Origin: an uncultured Oscillospiraceae bacterium | GTDB taxonomy: Bacteria > Bacillota > Clostridia > Oscillospirales > Oscillospiraceae | Reading direction: 5' to 3' | Assembly (NCBI GenBank): GCA_910587395.1 | Contig: CAJULJ010000001.1 | Location: forward strand, 79,752-143,751 | DNA: 64,000 bases | Part shown: piece by piece, positions 16,629 to 24,866 of the stretch | Layout: every line of letters starts with the position of its first letter | Numbering within the stretch: position 1 is the first letter of the stretch | Translations under genes and position numbers: made by a program | Notes under the pieces: generated by a model | The model's input: the letters and a program-made list of their open reading frames with translations, nothing else | Databases searched by the model: none | What the model was told of the DNA's origin: nothing

Positions 16629-17540
16629 CTATTGCAGCTCGTATCGCTTCAAAACCGCCCGAAACCAATCGGGCAGGGGAGCCTCCACCGTCAGGCGCTC
16701 CCCGGTGGATGGATGGGTAAACGTGAGCTGGGCCGCGTGGAGGCATTGTCCCGTCAGGCCGGGCACCGGCTTTTTCGCGCCGTACACCACATCTCCCAGC
16801 AGGGGGTGGCCCAGGTAGGCCATATGCACCCTGATTTGATGCGTCCGGCCCGTTTCCAAGCGGCAGGTGATGTGTGAATAGCTATTCTGAGCGTCCACCA
16901 CCTGCCAGTGGGTGACCGCCTCCCGCCCGTCGGGGCACACCGCCATGCGCTTGCGGTCGGTTCTATGCCGCCCGATGGGGGCGCTGACCGTGCCGGAGTC
17001 CTCCCGGAAGGTGCCCACGGCCACCCCGTGGTACAGCCGGAACAGGGAGTGGTCCTGGAGCTGTTCCGCCAAGGAGAGGTGCGCTTTGTCGTTTTTTGCC
17101 GCGATGAGCAGGCCGGAGGTGTCCCGGTCGATGCGGTGGACGATGCCGGGGCGGAGCTCTCCGTTGATGCCGGAAAGCGTATTCCCACAGTGATACAACA
17201 GTGCGTTGACAAGCGTGCCGTCCGGATGCCCCGGCGCGGGGTGGACCACCATGCCCACCGGCTTGTTCACCACGATCACGTCGCCGTCCTCGTACACCAC
17301 GTCCAGGGGGATGTCCTGGGGCGTCAGGTCAATGGCCTGAGGCTGGGGCGGGAAGATCTCCAGCTTGTCTCCGGGCTGGAGCTTTTCGCTTTTTTTCACC
17401 GGTTTTCCGTTCAAAACCACCCGGCCTTCCTCCAGCCACCGCTGGGCGGCGGAGCGGGTGAGGCCGTCCAGCGCCGCGGCCAGCACCGCGTCCGCCCGCC
17501 CCGCCTCAGTTACCGTCAGGGGGAAGCTGGGCTGATTCAT
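16629..17540 (-). CDS. rluD: RluD-family 23S rRNA pseudouridine synthase
   Basis: This 303-residue protein has an N-terminal S4 domain ('LTRSAAQRWLEEGRVVLNGK'). The catalytic motif 'GIVHRIDRDTSGLLI' carries the invariant Asp, and RluA-family signatures 'GRTHQIRVHMAYLGHPLLGD' follow. It converts uridines of 23S rRNA to pseudouridine. Start at 17540 has AAAGGAGGGTGAG upstream and overlaps the lspA end by 35 bp, as is common for lspA-rluD. RluD versus a close RluA paralogue cannot be separated here. Confidence 0.92.
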   Translation of the reverse strand: MNQPSFPLTVTEAGRADAVLAAALDGLTRSAAQRWLEEGRVVLNGKPVKKSEKLQPGDKLEIFPPQPQAIDLTPQDIPLDVVYEDGDVIVVNKPVGMVVHPAPGHPDGTLVNALLYHCGNTLSGINGELRPGIVHRIDRDTSGLLIAAKNDKAHLSLAEQLQDHSLFRLYHGVAVGTFREDSGTVSAPIGRHRTDRKRMAVCPDGREAVTHWQVVDAQNSYSHITCRLETGRTHQIRVHMAYLGHPLLGDVVYGAKKPVPGLTGQCLHAAQLTFTHPSTGERLTVEAPLPDWFRAVLKRYELQ

Positions 17541-18006
17541 CGGGCTCACCCTCCTTTTTCTCGTCCCTGCCCACATACAGCCACACGTACAAAAACAGCA
17601 GGGGCACGCCAATGGTAATACAGCAGTCGGCTACGTTAAATACGGCAAACTCCATGAAAGTGGTTTTGAACATGTCGGTGACAAAGCCGAACACAGCCCG
17701 GTCGATGAGGTTGCCCATGCCCCCCGCCAGCACCAGGGCGGCGGACCACAGCCCCAGGCGGTTTTTGAAAAAGCCCTTCAAAATGAGAACGCACATCACC
17801 AGCACCACCACGGCGGAAGTGAGGGTGAGCAGCCAGGTATGGGAGCGGAGTATGGAAAAAGCCGCGCCGGTGTTCTGCACGTAGGTCAGGTCCAGCAGGA
17901 ACGGAATAAAGGGGACCGAAGCGCCCAGCTCGATGTTGGCGCGGACCAGGAATTTCACAATTTGGTCGAGGGCCACCAGGGCGGCGGCCAGGATGGCGTA
18001 AAACAT
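17506..18006 (-). CDS. lspA: Lipoprotein signal peptidase (signal peptidase II)
   Basis: This 166-residue membrane protein has four helices. The family motifs are 'NTGAAFS' (~47-53), 'GGMGNLIDR' (~107-115) and 'FNVADCCITIG' (~131-141); the Asp of NLIDR and of FNVAD are the catalytic dyad. It removes signal peptides from prolipoproteins, several of which are encoded in this window. The highly charged C-terminal tail overlaps rluD. Probable order of transcription is the acetyltransferase gene, lspA, rluD. Confidence 0.95.
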   Translation of the reverse strand: MFYAILAAALVALDQIVKFLVRANIELGASVPFIPFLLDLTYVQNTGAAFSILRSHTWLLTLTSAVVVLVMCVLILKGFFKNRLGLWSAALVLAGGMGNLIDRAVFGFVTDMFKTTFMEFAVFNVADCCITIGVPLLFLYVWLYVGRDEKKEGEPDESAQLPPDGN

Positions 18007-18022
18007 GGGATCAGCCTTTCTG

Positions 18023-18427
18023 TTACAGTTTCTTGGATAAAATCAGCTCGTAGCCTTCGCCGGGGGGCAGAAACCCGCCGGCGAAGGCATAACCCAGCCG
18101 CTCATAAAAGTGCTGGGCATACTCATTGGACTGGGTGGAGGTCATGACCGTCTTATATCCCGCCTGCTTCATTTGGACCTCCCAGTATTCCACCAGCGCC
18201 CGGCCGAAGCCTTCTCCCCGATGACCGTCCAGAACATAGAGCAGATTCATGAACGGGGTGTTGTCCCAAAACAGGTTATATCTCAGCCAGCCCGCAAATT
18301 CTCCCTGCTCCTCCGCAATATATACGCGGCCCAGCCGGACGCTGTTTTCCAGCTCCTGCCGGGAGATGTGCCGGTCAAGGCGCACCAGCGCCGGGATGTC
18401 GTCCCACTGTGCGTTTCTTATGTCCAT
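18023..18427 (-). CDS. GNAT-family N-acetyltransferase
   Basis: This 134-residue protein has the GNAT acetyl-CoA loop 'VLDGHRGEGFGRALVEYWE' and typical ends 'NEYAQHFYERLGY'. It starts 'MDIRNAQWDDIPALVRLDR', normal for the family. The acceptor substrate is unknown. It lies 16 bp upstream of lspA on the same strand, so the two are likely co-transcribed. Confidence 0.85.
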   Translation of the reverse strand: MDIRNAQWDDIPALVRLDRHISRQELENSVRLGRVYIAEEQGEFAGWLRYNLFWDNTPFMNLLYVLDGHRGEGFGRALVEYWEVQMKQAGYKTVMTSTQSNEYAQHFYERLGYAFAGGFLPPGEGYELILSKKL

Positions 18428-18481
18428 CCAAATTCCCCTATCTAAACGGCGGGAACGGCGCCAATCGCAGCGCCGCCCTCC

Positions 18482-18973
18482 CTATAGCAGGGCCGCACAA
18501 TCCCGATAGGCGTTATGCAGCTGTGCCAGGGCGTTATATAATTCCGTCGCCTCCCGCATGTTCCAATCCCAGCATTTGAAGGCATATCCAAATGCCGTCA
18601 AGTACCGCTGGCTGCGGTCACTGGGGATGTCCCGGCCGGCCACCTTTTGCCGCAGCTCGTACAGCTCCGGCAGGACATACTGCTCCACCTGCTCCCGGGT
18701 GGCCTCGCCGGGATAGCCCGCCGCCTTTTCCTCCCTGCACAGGGCAATGCAGCGGTCAACCATCTCCAGCAGGTCAGCCTGCCTCATGGAACGCCCCTCC
18801 TGCCGGCAGCGGCCGGGGCAGGAATTCGGGGAGCGGCTCTCCCTGCTTTTGCGCAGCTCCTTGAACACGCTGGCGGCGATAAAAATCACGTACCCCAGGA
18901 AAATGATTCCTATCGGCAGGACCAGCAGATGGCTGGCAAGGAAATAAACGGCGTCTTGCACAAGAGAGCCCAT
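18482..18973 (-). CDS. Hypothetical protein, possibly with N-terminal membrane helix
   Basis: The 163-codon frame has a hydrophobic segment at about residues 10-34, a basic linker, then a soluble helical part ('LLEMVDRCIALCREEKAAGY'). An internal ATG at 18787 sits behind an excellent AGGAGGGG site (6-nt spacing) and would give a 101-residue soluble protein. The upstream ATG at 18973 has only a weak GGGGGTG. Either one membrane protein or a short membrane ORF fused in frame to a second gene is present. No family recognised. Confidence 0.6.
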   Translation of the reverse strand: MGSLVQDAVYFLASHLLVLPIGIIFLGYVIFIAASVFKELRKSRESRSPNSCPGRCRQEGRSMRQADLLEMVDRCIALCREEKAAGYPGEATREQVEQYVLPELYELRQKVAGRDIPSDRSQRYLTAFGYAFKCWDWNMREATELYNALAQLHNAYRDCAALL

Positions 18974-19030
18974 TTTGCAGCACCCCCGAAAATATCCGGA
19001 CCGGAAAACCAGCTTTCTCCATCAACGGTT

Positions 19031-19465
19031 TTACAGCCACTGAATAAACGCTGTCTTATCGGCGCAGTTGTATCCCGCATTGGTGTAAAAATCCAGCGTC
19101 TTTTGCTCTTTTGAACCAGTCAAACACATTATCTTATAGCAGTTGCGCTGTTTCGCCACGAATTTTGCGTAATTCAGGCACTGTGTGGCATAGCCCTTTC
19201 CCCTGTAATCCAAATGTGTGACCACATTCTCCACAAAGGCATAAGGCCGCACATTCCGGGTCAAATTGGGGATAATGACGCAGACACAGGAGGAGACAAT
19301 TTTTCCACACACCTCGTTGACAATCAGGTGGTGGTTTTCGTCCTGTAAGATTTGACTCCACGCCGACGCCAGCTGTTCTGAATGCTCGGGTATTGATGTC
19401 TCATGAAGGCACAGGTATAATTCCAATATTTCCTCCAAATCCCCGCACTCTGCTTCCCGCACCAT
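19031..19465 (-). CDS. GNAT-family N-acetyltransferase
   Basis: This 144-residue protein carries the GNAT core 'VENVVTHLDYRGKGYATQCL' with the acetyl-CoA-binding R-G-K-G-Y-A loop, and 'QKTLDFYTNAGYN' near the end. GGGGGTGG precedes the ATG. The substrate cannot be inferred. Confidence 0.86.
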   Translation of the reverse strand: MVREAECGDLEEILELYLCLHETSIPEHSEQLASAWSQILQDENHHLIVNEVCGKIVSSCVCVIIPNLTRNVRPYAFVENVVTHLDYRGKGYATQCLNYAKFVAKQRNCYKIMCLTGSKEQKTLDFYTNAGYNCADKTAFIQWL

Positions 19466-19483
19466 GATACCACCCCCGCAGGC

Positions 19484-19519
19484 TAAAAAACAACTGCCAG
19501 GGCCGAAGCCCTGGCAGTT
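19484..19519 (-). terminator. Terminator of nfnAB
   Basis: On the minus strand AACTGCCAGGGC pairs with GCCCTGGCAGTT, followed by GTTTTTT. Confidence 0.9.
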
Positions 19520-19537
19520 ATTATATCACAGCTTTTC

Positions 19538-20947
19538 TTATTTGGAAAGGGCCTCGTCAATAGCCTTGGCGGCGGTCTTGCCCGCGCCCATGGCCAAAAT
19601 GACCGTGGCCGCGCCCGTCACCGCGTCACCGCCGGCGTACACGTTCTCCCGACTGGTCAGCCCGTTCTCGTCGGCGATGATGCCACCCCACTTCTCGGTG
19701 TCCAGCCCCTTGGTGGTGGACTTGATCAGCGGGTTGGGGCTGGTGCCCAGGGCCATGATAACGCAGTCCAGCTCAATGTCGAACTGGCTGCCCTCCTTGA
19801 CGATGGGACGGCGGCGCCCGGAGGCATCCGGCTCGCCCAGCTCCATCTCCACACAGCGGATGCCGGACACGGACCCGTTCCGGGGGTCCCGCTTGTCATC
19901 GGGATTGTTATAGCCAAGGATCTCCACCGGGTTGGTGAGGGTCTTGAAGATGATACCCTCCTCCTTGGCGTGCTCCACCTCCTCGGCACGGGCGGGCAGC
20001 TCGGCCTCGGAACGGCGGTAGACGATGTACACCTCGGCCCCCAGGCGCTTGGCGCAGCGGGCTGCGTCCATGGCCACGTTGCCGCCGCCCACCACGGCCA
20101 CGCGGGTGGAGCGCTGAATGGGGGTGTCCGCGCCATCCTTGTACGCCTTCATCAGGTTGATGCGGGTCAGGAACTCGTTGGCGGAGTACACACCCTTCAG
20201 GTTCTCACCGGGGATGTTCATAAACTTGGGCAGGCCCGCGCCGGAGCCGATGAACACCGCCTCAAAGCCGAATTCCTCCTTCAGCTCGTCGATGGTGATG
20301 GCGCGCCCGATGACCATGTTGGTCTCCACCTCCACGCCCAGCTCCTTGAGGCCTTCCACTTCCTTCTGCACGATGGACTTGGGCAGGCGGAACTCGGGGA
20401 TGCCGTACACCAGCACGCCGCCCGCCAGATGCAGGGCCTCAAAGATGGTGACCTCGTAGCCCTTCCGGGCCAGGTCGCCCGCGCAGGTCAGGCCCGCCGG
20501 GCCGGAGCCGATCACCGCCACCTTGTGCCCATTCGAGGCGGGCTTCACCGGCTTCTCCGTGGCGTTGGCGTTGTGCCAGTCGGCCACGAAGCGCTCCAGA
20601 CGGCCGATGCCCACCGGCTCGGCCTTGATGCCGCGCACGCACTTGGCCTCGCACTGGCTCTCCTGAGGGCACACACGGCCGCACACGGCGGGCAGGGCGG
20701 AATCCTTGGCGATAATCTGGTACGCTCCCTCAAAATCGCCCTCCGCCACCTTGGCGATGAACTCGGGGATGCTGATCTGTACCGGGCACCCGGACACGCA
20801 GGGGCGGTGCTTGCAGTTCAGGCACCGCTGGGCCTCGTCAATGGCCTGCTCCCTGGTGTAGCCCAGGGCCACCTCGTTGAAGTTGCACGCCCGGACCTGG
20901 GGGTCCTGGTGGGGCATGGGGTTTTTATCTGGTCTCATGTTAGGCAT
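19538..20947 (-). CDS. nfnB: NfnB subunit of electron-bifurcating NADH-dependent ferredoxin:NADP+ oxidoreductase
   Basis: This 469-residue flavoprotein is related to the glutamate synthase small subunit. Eight N-terminal cysteines in CLNCKHRPCVSGC and CGRVCPQESQCEAKC bind two [4Fe-4S] clusters. FAD motif 'VAVIGSGPAGLTCAGDLA' (~149) and NADPH motif 'VAVVGGGNVAMDAARCA' (~286) follow. The neighbour one base upstream encodes NfnA, which identifies this as NfnB rather than GltD, and no gltB is present. The complex couples NADPH, NADH and ferredoxin pools by flavin bifurcation. 'gltA' is a common mis-annotation. Confidence 0.92.
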   Translation of the reverse strand: MPNMRPDKNPMPHQDPQVRACNFNEVALGYTREQAIDEAQRCLNCKHRPCVSGCPVQISIPEFIAKVAEGDFEGAYQIIAKDSALPAVCGRVCPQESQCEAKCVRGIKAEPVGIGRLERFVADWHNANATEKPVKPASNGHKVAVIGSGPAGLTCAGDLARKGYEVTIFEALHLAGGVLVYGIPEFRLPKSIVQKEVEGLKELGVEVETNMVIGRAITIDELKEEFGFEAVFIGSGAGLPKFMNIPGENLKGVYSANEFLTRINLMKAYKDGADTPIQRSTRVAVVGGGNVAMDAARCAKRLGAEVYIVYRRSEAELPARAEEVEHAKEEGIIFKTLTNPVEILGYNNPDDKRDPRNGSVSGIRCVEMELGEPDASGRRRPIVKEGSQFDIELDCVIMALGTSPNPLIKSTTKGLDTEKWGGIIADENGLTSRENVYAGGDAVTGAATVILAMGAGKTAAKAIDEALSK

Positions 20948-20948
20948 A

Positions 20949-21791
20949 TCACTTTACCTCCTGCTTGAACAGGTTGCAGGCCGCCTCGTGGGCGTGCCGC
21001 TCGAACTCTTTGTACATCGCGCCCCGGGCCATGGCCTCGTCGAAATCCACCTTGTGGCCGTCGAACTCCGGGCCGTCCACGCAGGCGAACTTGGTCTCAC
21101 CGCCCACGCTCAGCCGGCAGCCGCCGCACATGCCGGTGCCGTCGATCATGATGGGGTTCATGCTGACCACGGTGGGGATGCTGTACTGCTTCGTCAGCTC
21201 ACACACGAACTTCATCATAATCACCGGGCCGATGGTGATGACCCGGTCGTACTTGGCCCCCGCCTCGATCTGCTCCTTCAGCAGCTCGGTAACCAGGGCC
21301 TTTTTGCCGTAGGACCCGTCGTCGGTGCCGATAATCAGGTTGGTGGAGGCGGCCTTGAATTCCTCCTCCAGAATCACCAGATCCTTGCTGCGGAAGCCCA
21401 CAATGAGGTCCACATGGCAGCCCACGTCGTGGAGCTTTTTCGCCACGGGGTAGGCAATGGCGGTGCCCACGCCGCCGCCCACGACCGCGACCCGCTTGAG
21501 GCCCTCGGTCTCGGTGGCGCGGCCCAGGGGACCCACGAAGTCCTGGAGGAACTCGCCCTCCTCCTTGTGGTTCAGCTTTTCCGTCGTGGCGCCCACCACC
21601 TGATAGATGATGGTAACGGTGCCGCGCTCCCGGTCGAAGTCGGCGATGGTCAGGGGAATGCGCTCGCCCTCCTCGTCCACCCGGAGGATGATGAACTGGC
21701 CGGGCTCCGCTTTGCGGGCCACGGCGGGGGCCTCGATCTCCATCAGGGATACGGTGGGATTGAGCACCCGTTTTGTTACGATCCGATACAT
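20949..21791 (-). CDS. nfnA: NfnA subunit (FAD/[2Fe-2S] protein)
   Basis: This 280-residue protein is of the dihydroorotate-dehydrogenase electron-transfer (PyrK-like) family. The FAD-binding domain has 'AEPGQFIILRVDEEGERIPL', the NAD-binding region 'VAVVGGGVGTAIAYPVAKKL', and the [2Fe-2S] ligands are in 'GTGMCGGCRLSVGG' plus 'FACVDGP'. The size and the adjacent nfnB favour NfnA over PyrK or sulfide dehydrogenase. One base separates it from nfnB, implying translational coupling. Its own strong promoter lies at 21866-21894. Confidence 0.92.
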   Translation of the reverse strand: MYRIVTKRVLNPTVSLMEIEAPAVARKAEPGQFIILRVDEEGERIPLTIADFDRERGTVTIIYQVVGATTEKLNHKEEGEFLQDFVGPLGRATETEGLKRVAVVGGGVGTAIAYPVAKKLHDVGCHVDLIVGFRSKDLVILEEEFKAASTNLIIGTDDGSYGKKALVTELLKEQIEAGAKYDRVITIGPVIMMKFVCELTKQYSIPTVVSMNPIMIDGTGMCGGCRLSVGGETKFACVDGPEFDGHKVDFDEAMARGAMYKEFERHAHEAACNLFKQEVK

Positions 21792-21865
21792 AGCTTCTCC
21801 TCTTTCCTATGGCTTCGGGTTATACCTGTTCAGCGTCCCGGCGGTTCAGCCGGGCAATCGTTAAG

Positions 21866-21894
21866 ATTATAACACACTGCTTTCCATCCGTCAA
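21866..21894 (-). promoter_or_regulatory. Promoter of nfnAB
   Basis: On the minus strand TTGACG, 17-bp spacer, TATAAT. Confidence 0.8.
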
Positions 21895-21936
21895 TTTGAT
21901 TCCGTTGGAAACTGCCCTACAAATTGCCCGATCTGC

Positions 21937-21972
21937 AAAAAAAGAGGACTGACCCCGTCAGTCCTCCTCTTT
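21937..21972 (-). terminator. Terminator of the gene at 21982
   Basis: On the minus strand AAAGAGGAGGACTGAC pairs with GTCAGTCCTCTTT, followed by a T-run. Confidence 0.8.
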
Positions 21973-21981
21973 CACAGCACG

Positions 21982-22350
21982 TTAAAACGTCAGTACCCGC
22001 ACAATCAGCGCCAGCGCCGCGGCCACAACGCTCAGGGTGGACACCAGCTCGGCGGTGAGCATGGCCCGGCGGCTTTTACGGGGCCTGGGGACGGCGGGCG
22101 GCTCCTCCGGCGCTTCTGCCGTCCACTCCCCTTCACCGCCGTCCCAAGCGGACTCCTCCGGCCCCTCCTGGTCCAGGTTGGCGGCCCGCCAGACGGCCAG
22201 GTCAATGACCTTGTCCTCATCCAGGGCGCGGGTCCTCCCCTCCGTCCGGCGGATCATGGCGGCCTGACGGGGTTCGCCCACCGTGCGGTCAAACCCGGCG
22301 GCCATAGCGCCGTCATCCCAGGTGGTAAAGGTGTAGTACGCTGTCTTCAT
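21982..22350 (-). CDS. Hypothetical protein with C-terminal membrane helix
   Basis: This 122-residue protein has a soluble N-terminus ('MKTAYYTFTTWDDGAMAAGF'), an acidic/Pro-rich middle, a basic RPRKSRRAM stretch and a single C-terminal hydrophobic helix (~100-120), giving a tail-anchored topology. GAGGAGG precedes the ATG. A near-consensus promoter (22464-22492) and a terminator flank it, so it is a single-gene unit. I do not recognise a family. Confidence 0.7.
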   Translation of the reverse strand: MKTAYYTFTTWDDGAMAAGFDRTVGEPRQAAMIRRTEGRTRALDEDKVIDLAVWRAANLDQEGPEESAWDGGEGEWTAEAPEEPPAVPRPRKSRRAMLTAELVSTLSVVAAALALIVRVLTF

Positions 22351-22463
22351 GGCTCAAAGCCTCCTCGTCTGTGATGGCCTTACCGTACCGTCCATATGGT
22401 CCCATAAACCGGTCTTTTTTCCGGAAAAACCAGAGTGCTCGGTTGTTTGTTCTAGTTTTACTT

Positions 22464-22492
22464 ATAATAATATATTCGTTCGAGCTTGTCAA
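22464..22492 (-). promoter_or_regulatory. Promoter of the gene at 21982
   Basis: On the minus strand TTGACA, 17-bp spacer, TATTAT. The surrounding AT-rich bases include CGAA/TTCG dyads (CGAACAAATTCG just upstream). Confidence 0.7.
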
Positions 22493-22523
22493 GATATTTT
22501 TGCGAATTTGTTCGATATTTTTT

Positions 22524-22560
22524 GAAAAATTTTCGCCCCCGGCAATCACCGGGGGCGAAA
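22524..22560 (-). terminator. Terminator of the M23 peptidase gene
   Basis: On the minus strand CGCCCCCGG pairs with CCGGGGGCG, followed by AAAATTTTTC. Confidence 0.8.
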
Positions 22561-22576
22561 CTGAAATAATTTGATT

Positions 22577-24355
22577 TTAGGGCAGGTAATTTCTGGGGTT
22601 GACGCTGGTGTTGTTGATGCGCACCTCGAAGTGGCAGTGGGGGCCGCTGGAGTTGCCGGTGCTGCCCGCACGGGCGATGACCTGACCCTGATACACCTTG
22701 TCTCCCACGCTCACCAGCAGCTCGGAGTTGTGGGCGTAATAGGTGACGTAGCCGTTGTCATGGCGAATGGCCACCAGCTTGCCGTAGCTTCCGCTCCAGC
22801 CCGACTTAATGACGGTGCCGCCGTCGGCCGCCTTGATGCTGGTGCCCGTGCGGCAGGCGATGTCCAGGCCCAGATGGAAGTCATAGCTGCCCCAAAGGTT
22901 GCGCCCGCCGAAGTTGGATGTGATGGTGCCCCGCACCGGCCAGATGAAGTAGCCGTTCGAGGCGGTGACCGGCCGCGGCGTGGTGCCGGTGTAGGAATAG
23001 GTGGTGGTGGGCTCCACCAGGGTCTCGGAGCTCACGACCTCCCGGTCCACCTCCACGCCGTTCACATAGGTGACCTTGGCGTTGACCAGGGCCAAGCCGT
23101 CCTCGCCCTGCTCCTTGACCTTGGTATCACCCACATACAGATCGGCGGTCTCGATATACTCCACCGGGCTGGCGATCACTTCCTCGTAGGTCTCGTCGGT
23201 GAAGTTCTGCACGGACAGGAACGGCACCGCCTCCTGAATGACCAGCTCCTGGTCCACCCAGATCTTATCCACGATCACGTCGGGATTCAGGATGGAAAGC
23301 TCGTTGGGGTACATCCCCAGGGAATAGGCGATGGCGTTGAAGGTGTCGCCCTTCTTCACCACGTAGGTGGACTGCTCCACCCGCATCACGCTCAGGGTCT
23401 CGCGGATGGACTCCAGGTCGTACTGGGTGTTGGAGGGCAGCTCCACAGGGTAAATCTCCACATCCTCCACAAACTCGTAGCTGATGGTATTCTCGGTAAG
23501 GTAGGGCTGAGCGGCCTCGTCCAGCAGCGCCTGGAGGTCCTGCTCCGTGGCGGCGCAGCCCAGCTCGACGCCGTCCACCCGCAGGCCGTAGGCCTGGACC
23601 AGGGCGCCCACGTCCTCAAACAGCACCGCCTCAATCTGAGCGGCGTCGCTGATCTCATCGGGGGCCACATACACCGGGGTGGTGGACAGCTTCTCTGCGT
23701 CGAAGCTGTAGTCCTCGCCCAGGATGTCGGCGGCGCGGGACTCCACGTTGCTGACGATGGCGTCCCTCTCCTCCAGGCTGGACACCACGCCCAGCTCCTG
23801 GCCGTTCAGGTTCAGGGCGTAGGCCCGGGTATAGGTGCCGTTGAAGGCGACAACGCCCACCACCACTGCCAGCAGAGTCACATACAGCAGCGGGGACACA
23901 GGGTGGCGGGCCACCACCGAGCGGACCTTGCCCAGCGCGCCGCTCACGCGGTCCCAGCCGTCGGCAGTGAAGTCGCACACCCGTTCCCAGGCGTCGCCGC
24001 CGGCGGCTCCCACAGCCTTGGCCACCCGGGCGGCCTTCTCCTTCACCGGCTCCTCCTGGACCCGCTTGCCGGCGGCCTTGGCCTCGTCCAGCGCGGTCCT
24101 TGCCCCGCCCAGCGCGGCCTTGGCCTTCTCCTTCCAGGCGGCGGCGCTGTGCTTTTCCTTTTTGATCTGGGCGGCCCGCTCCCTGGCGGCCTCCCGCTCC
24201 GCCTTCTTTTCAGCAGCCTCGGTCTCCTCAATATATTCTCTCCAGGAGCGGGGCCTCCCGGCGCTCCCGCTTTCCCTGTCGCCGTTTTGGCCGGCCGCCC
24301 CGGTCTGCGGCTCCAGCTTTTCGGTGTTTTTGTGGTCGTTCTCGCTCTGCTTCAC
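22577..24355 (-). CDS. M23-family cell-wall endopeptidase with LysM and G5 domains
   Basis: This 592-residue protein has a long charged cytoplasmic N-terminus (Lys/Glu/Ala-rich, coiled-coil-like) and a membrane helix near 155-175 (LLYVTLLAVVVGVVAF). A beta-rich region follows, then LysM (~335-380, 'YVVKKGDTFNAIAYSLGMYP'), a G5 domain (~385-460) and a C-terminal M23 domain. The zinc ligands are in 'FHLGLDIA' and 'HCHFEVRIN', and the domain is intact. It would hydrolyse peptidoglycan cross-links outside the membrane. The start is GTG behind AGGAGGG. A WalR-type box in the upstream region suggests cell-wall-stress control. Confidence 0.92.
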   Translation of the reverse strand: MKQSENDHKNTEKLEPQTGAAGQNGDRESGSAGRPRSWREYIEETEAAEKKAEREAARERAAQIKKEKHSAAAWKEKAKAALGGARTALDEAKAAGKRVQEEPVKEKAARVAKAVGAAGGDAWERVCDFTADGWDRVSGALGKVRSVVARHPVSPLLYVTLLAVVVGVVAFNGTYTRAYALNLNGQELGVVSSLEERDAIVSNVESRAADILGEDYSFDAEKLSTTPVYVAPDEISDAAQIEAVLFEDVGALVQAYGLRVDGVELGCAATEQDLQALLDEAAQPYLTENTISYEFVEDVEIYPVELPSNTQYDLESIRETLSVMRVEQSTYVVKKGDTFNAIAYSLGMYPNELSILNPDVIVDKIWVDQELVIQEAVPFLSVQNFTDETYEEVIASPVEYIETADLYVGDTKVKEQGEDGLALVNAKVTYVNGVEVDREVVSSETLVEPTTTYSYTGTTPRPVTASNGYFIWPVRGTITSNFGGRNLWGSYDFHLGLDIACRTGTSIKAADGGTVIKSGWSGSYGKLVAIRHDNGYVTYYAHNSELLVSVGDKVYQGQVIARAGSTGNSSGPHCHFEVRINNTSVNPRNYLP

Positions 24356-24418
24356 GAAATGTCCCTCCTGTTGGCTTTGGTCTTCGTGGAAACCCTAGTA
24401 ACAAAATTTCTGAAAAGA

Positions 24419-24435
24419 GTTACAAATTGGTTACA
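24419..24435 (-). promoter_or_regulatory. WalR (YycF)-type binding site
   Basis: On the minus strand TGTAAC-N5-TGTAAC exactly fits the WalR consensus TGTWAH-N5-TGTWAH; another TGTTAC lies about 20 bp further on. WalRK controls peptidoglycan hydrolases in low-G+C Firmicutes. The box is at about +1 of the promoter below, a position more usual for repression. Confidence 0.6.
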
Positions 24436-24440
24436 GCCCT

Positions 24441-24469
24441 ATGGTACACCATTTTGTCCCACTCGTCAA
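24441..24469 (-). promoter_or_regulatory. Promoter of the M23 peptidase gene
   Basis: On the minus strand TTGACG, 17-bp spacer, TACCAT. Confidence 0.55.
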
Positions 24470-24623
24470 CCCCCGAATTTCCTTCTCGGGGCCGGACAGC
24501 CGTTTGAGCCGGGCATATCTTGTTGCCTTCCGGCGATATTTTGGACGTTCCGGCACATTTTGTTGGGGACCCGGCAAAAACGCCAAAATTTACCCCTCCC
24601 TTTTCGTCCTTTTGCCCACCCTC

Positions 24624-24652
24624 TTGACAGCGTCCCCCGGTTGGAATACAAT
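24624..24652 (+). promoter_or_regulatory. Promoter of the thiT operon
   Basis: TTGACA at 24624-24629, 17-bp spacer, TACAAT at 24647-24652. Confidence 0.8.
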
Positions 24653-24678
24653 AGACGCACCGCAGCGTGAATGGAATA

Positions 24679-24777
24679 TCACAGGGGCGCTGGAAGCATT
24701 TCCGGCTGTGATGTGGAGGAAGAAAGCCCTCCCGGTCCCTCGTACCTGATCCGGGTAATGCCGGCGTAGGAAGTGTA
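24679..24777 (+). ncRNA. TPP (thiamine pyrophosphate) riboswitch
   Basis: The aptamer shows the THI-box landmarks: ACAGGGGCGC, then GGCTGTGATG, and the conserved 3' half ACCTGATCCGGGTAATGCCGG followed by CGTAGGAAGTG. It lies between a strong promoter and a thiamine transporter gene, so ligand-dependent repression of thiT is expected. Confidence 0.93.
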
Positions 24778-24779
24778 TT

Positions 24780-24866
24780 CGACAAAAAGGGCCGTTGTCG
24801 TTTCTCTCGCTTACCGCATTGCACCGTTTGCATTGCGGTATACTTAATTTCAGGAGGAAACGACAA
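24780..24866 (+). promoter_or_regulatory. Riboswitch expression platform with anti-Shine-Dalgarno
   Basis: TTGTCGTTTC at 24795-24804 is fully complementary to GAAACGACAA at 24857-24866, which covers the end of the ribosome binding site and the A of the start codon. The same anti-SD strand can alternatively pair with CGACAA at 24780-24785. A hairpin (ACCGCATTGCA / TGCATTGCGGT) lies between. No T-run follows, so control is probably translational. Confidence 0.7.

Noticed and set aside
19538..21791. Glutamate synthase small subunit (gltD/gltA) annotation
   Set aside because: The protein resembles it, but an NfnA gene is directly adjacent, and no glutamate synthase large subunit is present, so NfnAB is the better call.
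22490..22530. LexA/DinR-type box (CGAACAAATTCG) upstream of the gene at 21982
   Set aside because: It has only CGAA/TTCG half-sites with the wrong internal bases and spacing compared with CGAACNNNNGTTCG; not strong enough to call SOS control.
22313..22549. A 78-codon minus-strand frame overlapping the start of the tail-anchored protein gene
   Set aside because: It covers the promoter, has no ribosome binding site and overlaps the real gene out of frame.
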